Source: Bacillota bacterium (GTDB lineage: Bacteria > Bacillota > UBA4882 > UBA10575). From it: a stretch of DNA of 42,775 nt. Position numbers and translations under genes: made by a program. Shown one piece after another: positions 41,404 through 42,775 of the stretch. The stretch is taken from NCBI GenBank assembly GCA_012838955.1, contig DUOH01000013.1, positions 1 to 42,775 on the forward strand. The letters are read 5' to 3'. Each line of letters opens with the position of its first letter. Position 1 is the first letter of the stretch. A model generated the notes under the pieces. The model saw only the letters and a list, made by a program, of their open reading frames with translations, had not been told where the DNA came from and did no database searches.

Positions 41404-42159
41404 GTGAAAAAAATATTAGTGTTATTTGTATGTTTAAGTGCATTGCTTCTGTCTACAACATGTACAGAGGCTTCAGTTGAAGTTTATTATGACGGGATGT
41501 TTGCCGGGAAGTATGGCATGGACGTTACAGGAAGTATAGGATTTTTTGAACTTGAATCTGACAAACATGAAACAGATCTCTCCTTACATACTTTTGGTGG
41601 GCGGTTAAATTTATCAGAAATATTGGTAATTGGCGCGGAATTAGGGGTGGGCGAAATCAAAAAAAGCTCAGAAATTGAGCCTCAGGATTTGCAAACAACA
41701 TCATTTATAGCAGGCCTAAGGTTTGACCTTAATGAACTCGTGTTAAATCCTTTTGTTTCAGTGGATACTTTATCTGCAGAGCAAACGACCTTTGAAAGTG
41801 AAACCGAAGTATCCGGTACTTTTCTTGGTATAGGAGGAAAAATTCCCCTCAACGATCAGGTCAGCATTGAAGGTTTCTATAAATTTTCTATATATACTTC
41901 CTGCAAAATTGATGGTGAAGATGTATCAGACTTTCATAAAAAGACATATGGTCAATACTATGATGGCAGTAATATAGGATTATCCAGCTTTTCAGTAAAA
42001 GCTAATTGTTTAGTGACAGAAAACATAGCTTTAGTATTAGGCTATAAAAAGTATACTATAAAACAGGAAGTTGATCTTTATGCAGCAGGAATATCAGGTG
42101 AAATTGAAATGAGAGAAACTTTAGATAGTATTGTTTTTGGAGCGTCAATATTGTTTTAA
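41404..42159 (+). CDS. Exported beta-barrel-like protein, probable outer membrane protein
   Basis: About 251 residues. A signal peptide (KKILVLFVCLSALLLSTTCTEAS, cleavage near TEA/SVEV) is followed by a mature region built from alternating polar and hydrophobic residues with many Gly and aromatics (VEVYYDGMFAG, LVIGAELGVGEI, ISIYKFSIYTS, IALVLGYKKYTI). It ends SIVFGASILF, with a terminal Phe as in the C-terminal signal strand of outer membrane barrels. The Cys in STTC has Thr before it and is not a good lipobox. GTG 41404 has AGAGGTG 6 bases upstream; GTG 41395 is inside that SD. No known family was recognised. Confidence 0.65.
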   Translation: MKKILVLFVCLSALLLSTTCTEASVEVYYDGMFAGKYGMDVTGSIGFFELESDKHETDLSLHTFGGRLNLSEILVIGAELGVGEIKKSSEIEPQDLQTTSFIAGLRFDLNELVLNPFVSVDTLSAEQTTFESETEVSGTFLGIGGKIPLNDQVSIEGFYKFSIYTSCKIDGEDVSDFHKKTYGQYYDGSNIGLSSFSVKANCLVTENIALVLGYKKYTIKQEVDLYAAGISGEIEMRETLDSIVFGASILF

Positions 42160-42276
42160 ACAAGATCGTACAATATATGTTTTCTACAGGTCATAATTTA
42201 TACTCATAGTTCTGTCCTTCTATTTTACTTACTTATCATTATAATATATTAGTCGAGGAGTAGGAATAAATGGAGA

Positions 42277-42305
42277 TTGACTATTTGAAAAACTCATGTT
42301 AAAAT
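42277..42305 (+). promoter_or_regulatory. Promoter of the serine tRNA genes
   Basis: TTGACT (42277-42282), 17-base spacer, TAAAAT (42300-42305), just upstream of the first tRNA. Confidence 0.8.
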
Positions 42306-42317
42306 ATTCTTTGCCAC

Positions 42318-42406
42318 GGAGGAGTGTCCGAGTGGTTTAAGGAGGCGGTCTTGAAAACCGTTGTGGTTAATAGCCACCGTGGGTTCGAATCCTACCTCCT
42401 CCGCCA
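42318..42406 (+). tRNA. tRNA-Ser (anticodon UGA)
   Basis: The acceptor GGAGGAG pairs with CTCCTCC over 7 bp, followed by G and an encoded CCA (42404-42406). Anticodon TGA lies in the loop CTTGAAA. A long variable arm and the T loop TTCGAAT are present, as expected for tRNA-Ser. Confidence 0.97.
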
Positions 42407-42460
42407 TTAATTATGGTATACAGATTTTAGTGAGTAATATTTCTAACAAGTCAACCATGC

Positions 42461-42552
42461 GGAGAGATACCCAAGCAGGTTGAAGGGGACGGTTTGCTAA
42501 ACCGTTAGTAGGAGCAATCCTAGCGAGGGTTCGAATCCCTCTCTCTCCGCCA
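42461..42552 (+). tRNA. tRNA-Ser (anticodon GCU)
   Basis: The acceptor GGAGAGA pairs with TCTCTCC, then G and an encoded CCA (42550-42552). Anticodon GCT lies in TTTGCTAAA. A long variable arm (TAGTAGGAGCAATCCTA) and the T loop TTCGAAT are seen. Confidence 0.97.
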
Positions 42553-42560
42553 TTAACATT

Positions 42561-42582
42561 AACAGCCGTTTGGCTGTTTTTT
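42561..42582 (+). terminator. Rho-independent terminator after the tRNA pair
   Basis: AACAGCC, loop GTTT, GGCTGTT, then a T run to 42582. Confidence 0.9.
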
Positions 42583-42670
42583 CACCAGCTTTTTTAATGG
42601 AAGATAATTTGGGCATGACTATATATAGAAGCAAACAGACAAACACCTAAAAACTTCCACAAAAAAGTAC

Positions 42671-42699
42671 TGGACACAAAGAGGAGTATGTGGTAAGAT
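42671..42699 (+). promoter_or_regulatory. Probable rRNA-operon promoter
   Basis: TGGACA (42671-42676), 17-base spacer, TAAGAT (42694-42699). The following leader contains a GGGAG...CTCCT hairpin and, at the window end, CCTTGACAACTGAACAG, a motif resembling those found just before 16S genes or in rRNA spacers of Bacillota. A 16S rRNA gene beyond 42775 is inferred. Confidence 0.6.
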
Positions 42700-42775
42700 A
42701 ATAAATGCGCCTCACGGGAGAGCAACTCCTGGGAAGCGAGGAAAAACCTTCTGGACCTTGACAACTGAACAGCAA

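Noticed and set aside
41404-41480. Lipoprotein signal in the barrel-like protein
   Set aside because: The Cys is preceded by STT rather than a small-residue lipobox, and the sequence continues to a normal signal-peptidase I-like site.

Overview
The window is the replication-origin region of a Bacillota (Firmicutes) chromosome. The order MFS-yhaN-like-gyrA-gyrB-remB-dciA-recF-S4-dnaN-dnaA <- oriC -> rpmH-rnpA-yidD-yidC-jag-mnmE-mnmG-rsmG-parA-parB is the textbook Bacillota arrangement. Genes left of about 13.9 kb are on the minus strand and nearly all genes to the right are on the plus strand, so transcription points away from the origin. Base composition is moderate (low-to-mid 40s % G+C by eye). 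Two pyruvate:ferredoxin oxidoreductase loci suggest an anaerobe. A small exported beta-barrel-like protein ending in Phe (41404-42159) hints at a lineage with an outer membrane, such as Halanaerobiales, Limnochordia-like or Negativicutes-like groups. I cannot name the genus from the sequence.

Region by region. 1-955: a phosphohexomutase cut by the window edge. 991-4172: an MFS permease and a YhaN/SbcC-like coiled-coil protein whose ATPase motifs are degenerate. 4248-13800: gyrase, RemB, DciA, RecF, an S4 protein, the sliding clamp and DnaA, apparently one divergent replication operon. 12206-12462 and 13801-14402: a bipartite oriC. The dnaA-dnaN gap carries an AT-rich stretch, a six-unit DnaA-trio, a GC-rich patch and a DnaA box. 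The dnaA-rpmH gap carries about six DnaA boxes and a perfect-consensus promoter for rpmH.

14403-20658: ribosomal protein L34, RNase P protein, membrane insertion (YidD, YidC), KhpB/Jag, tRNA U34 modification (MnmE, MnmG) and the 16S methylase RsmG. 20795-22436: parA-parB with one parS inside parB and a perfect parS just after it. 22590-25201: DUF4446 protein, M23 endopeptidase, bactofilin (a likely envelope-shape pair) and a YkuS-family protein. 25202-25678: a gap with a terminator and a possible structured RNA. 25679-32539: accessory genes, comprising an EndoIII-like glycosylase, a CapA-like protein (the only minus-strand gene right of the origin), a protein of unknown function with a helical DNA-binding-like N-terminus, an M20 dipeptidase and an exported RIFT-barrel protein.

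32692-39779: PLP synthase subunit pdxS without pdxT, a full-length single-chain PFOR, and a second porG-porD-porA cluster that lacks the TPP-binding porB subunit. 39907-42552: serS, the barrel-like protein and two serine tRNAs (UGA, GCU). The last 120 bases look like an rRNA-operon promoter and leader, so a 16S gene probably starts just beyond the window.
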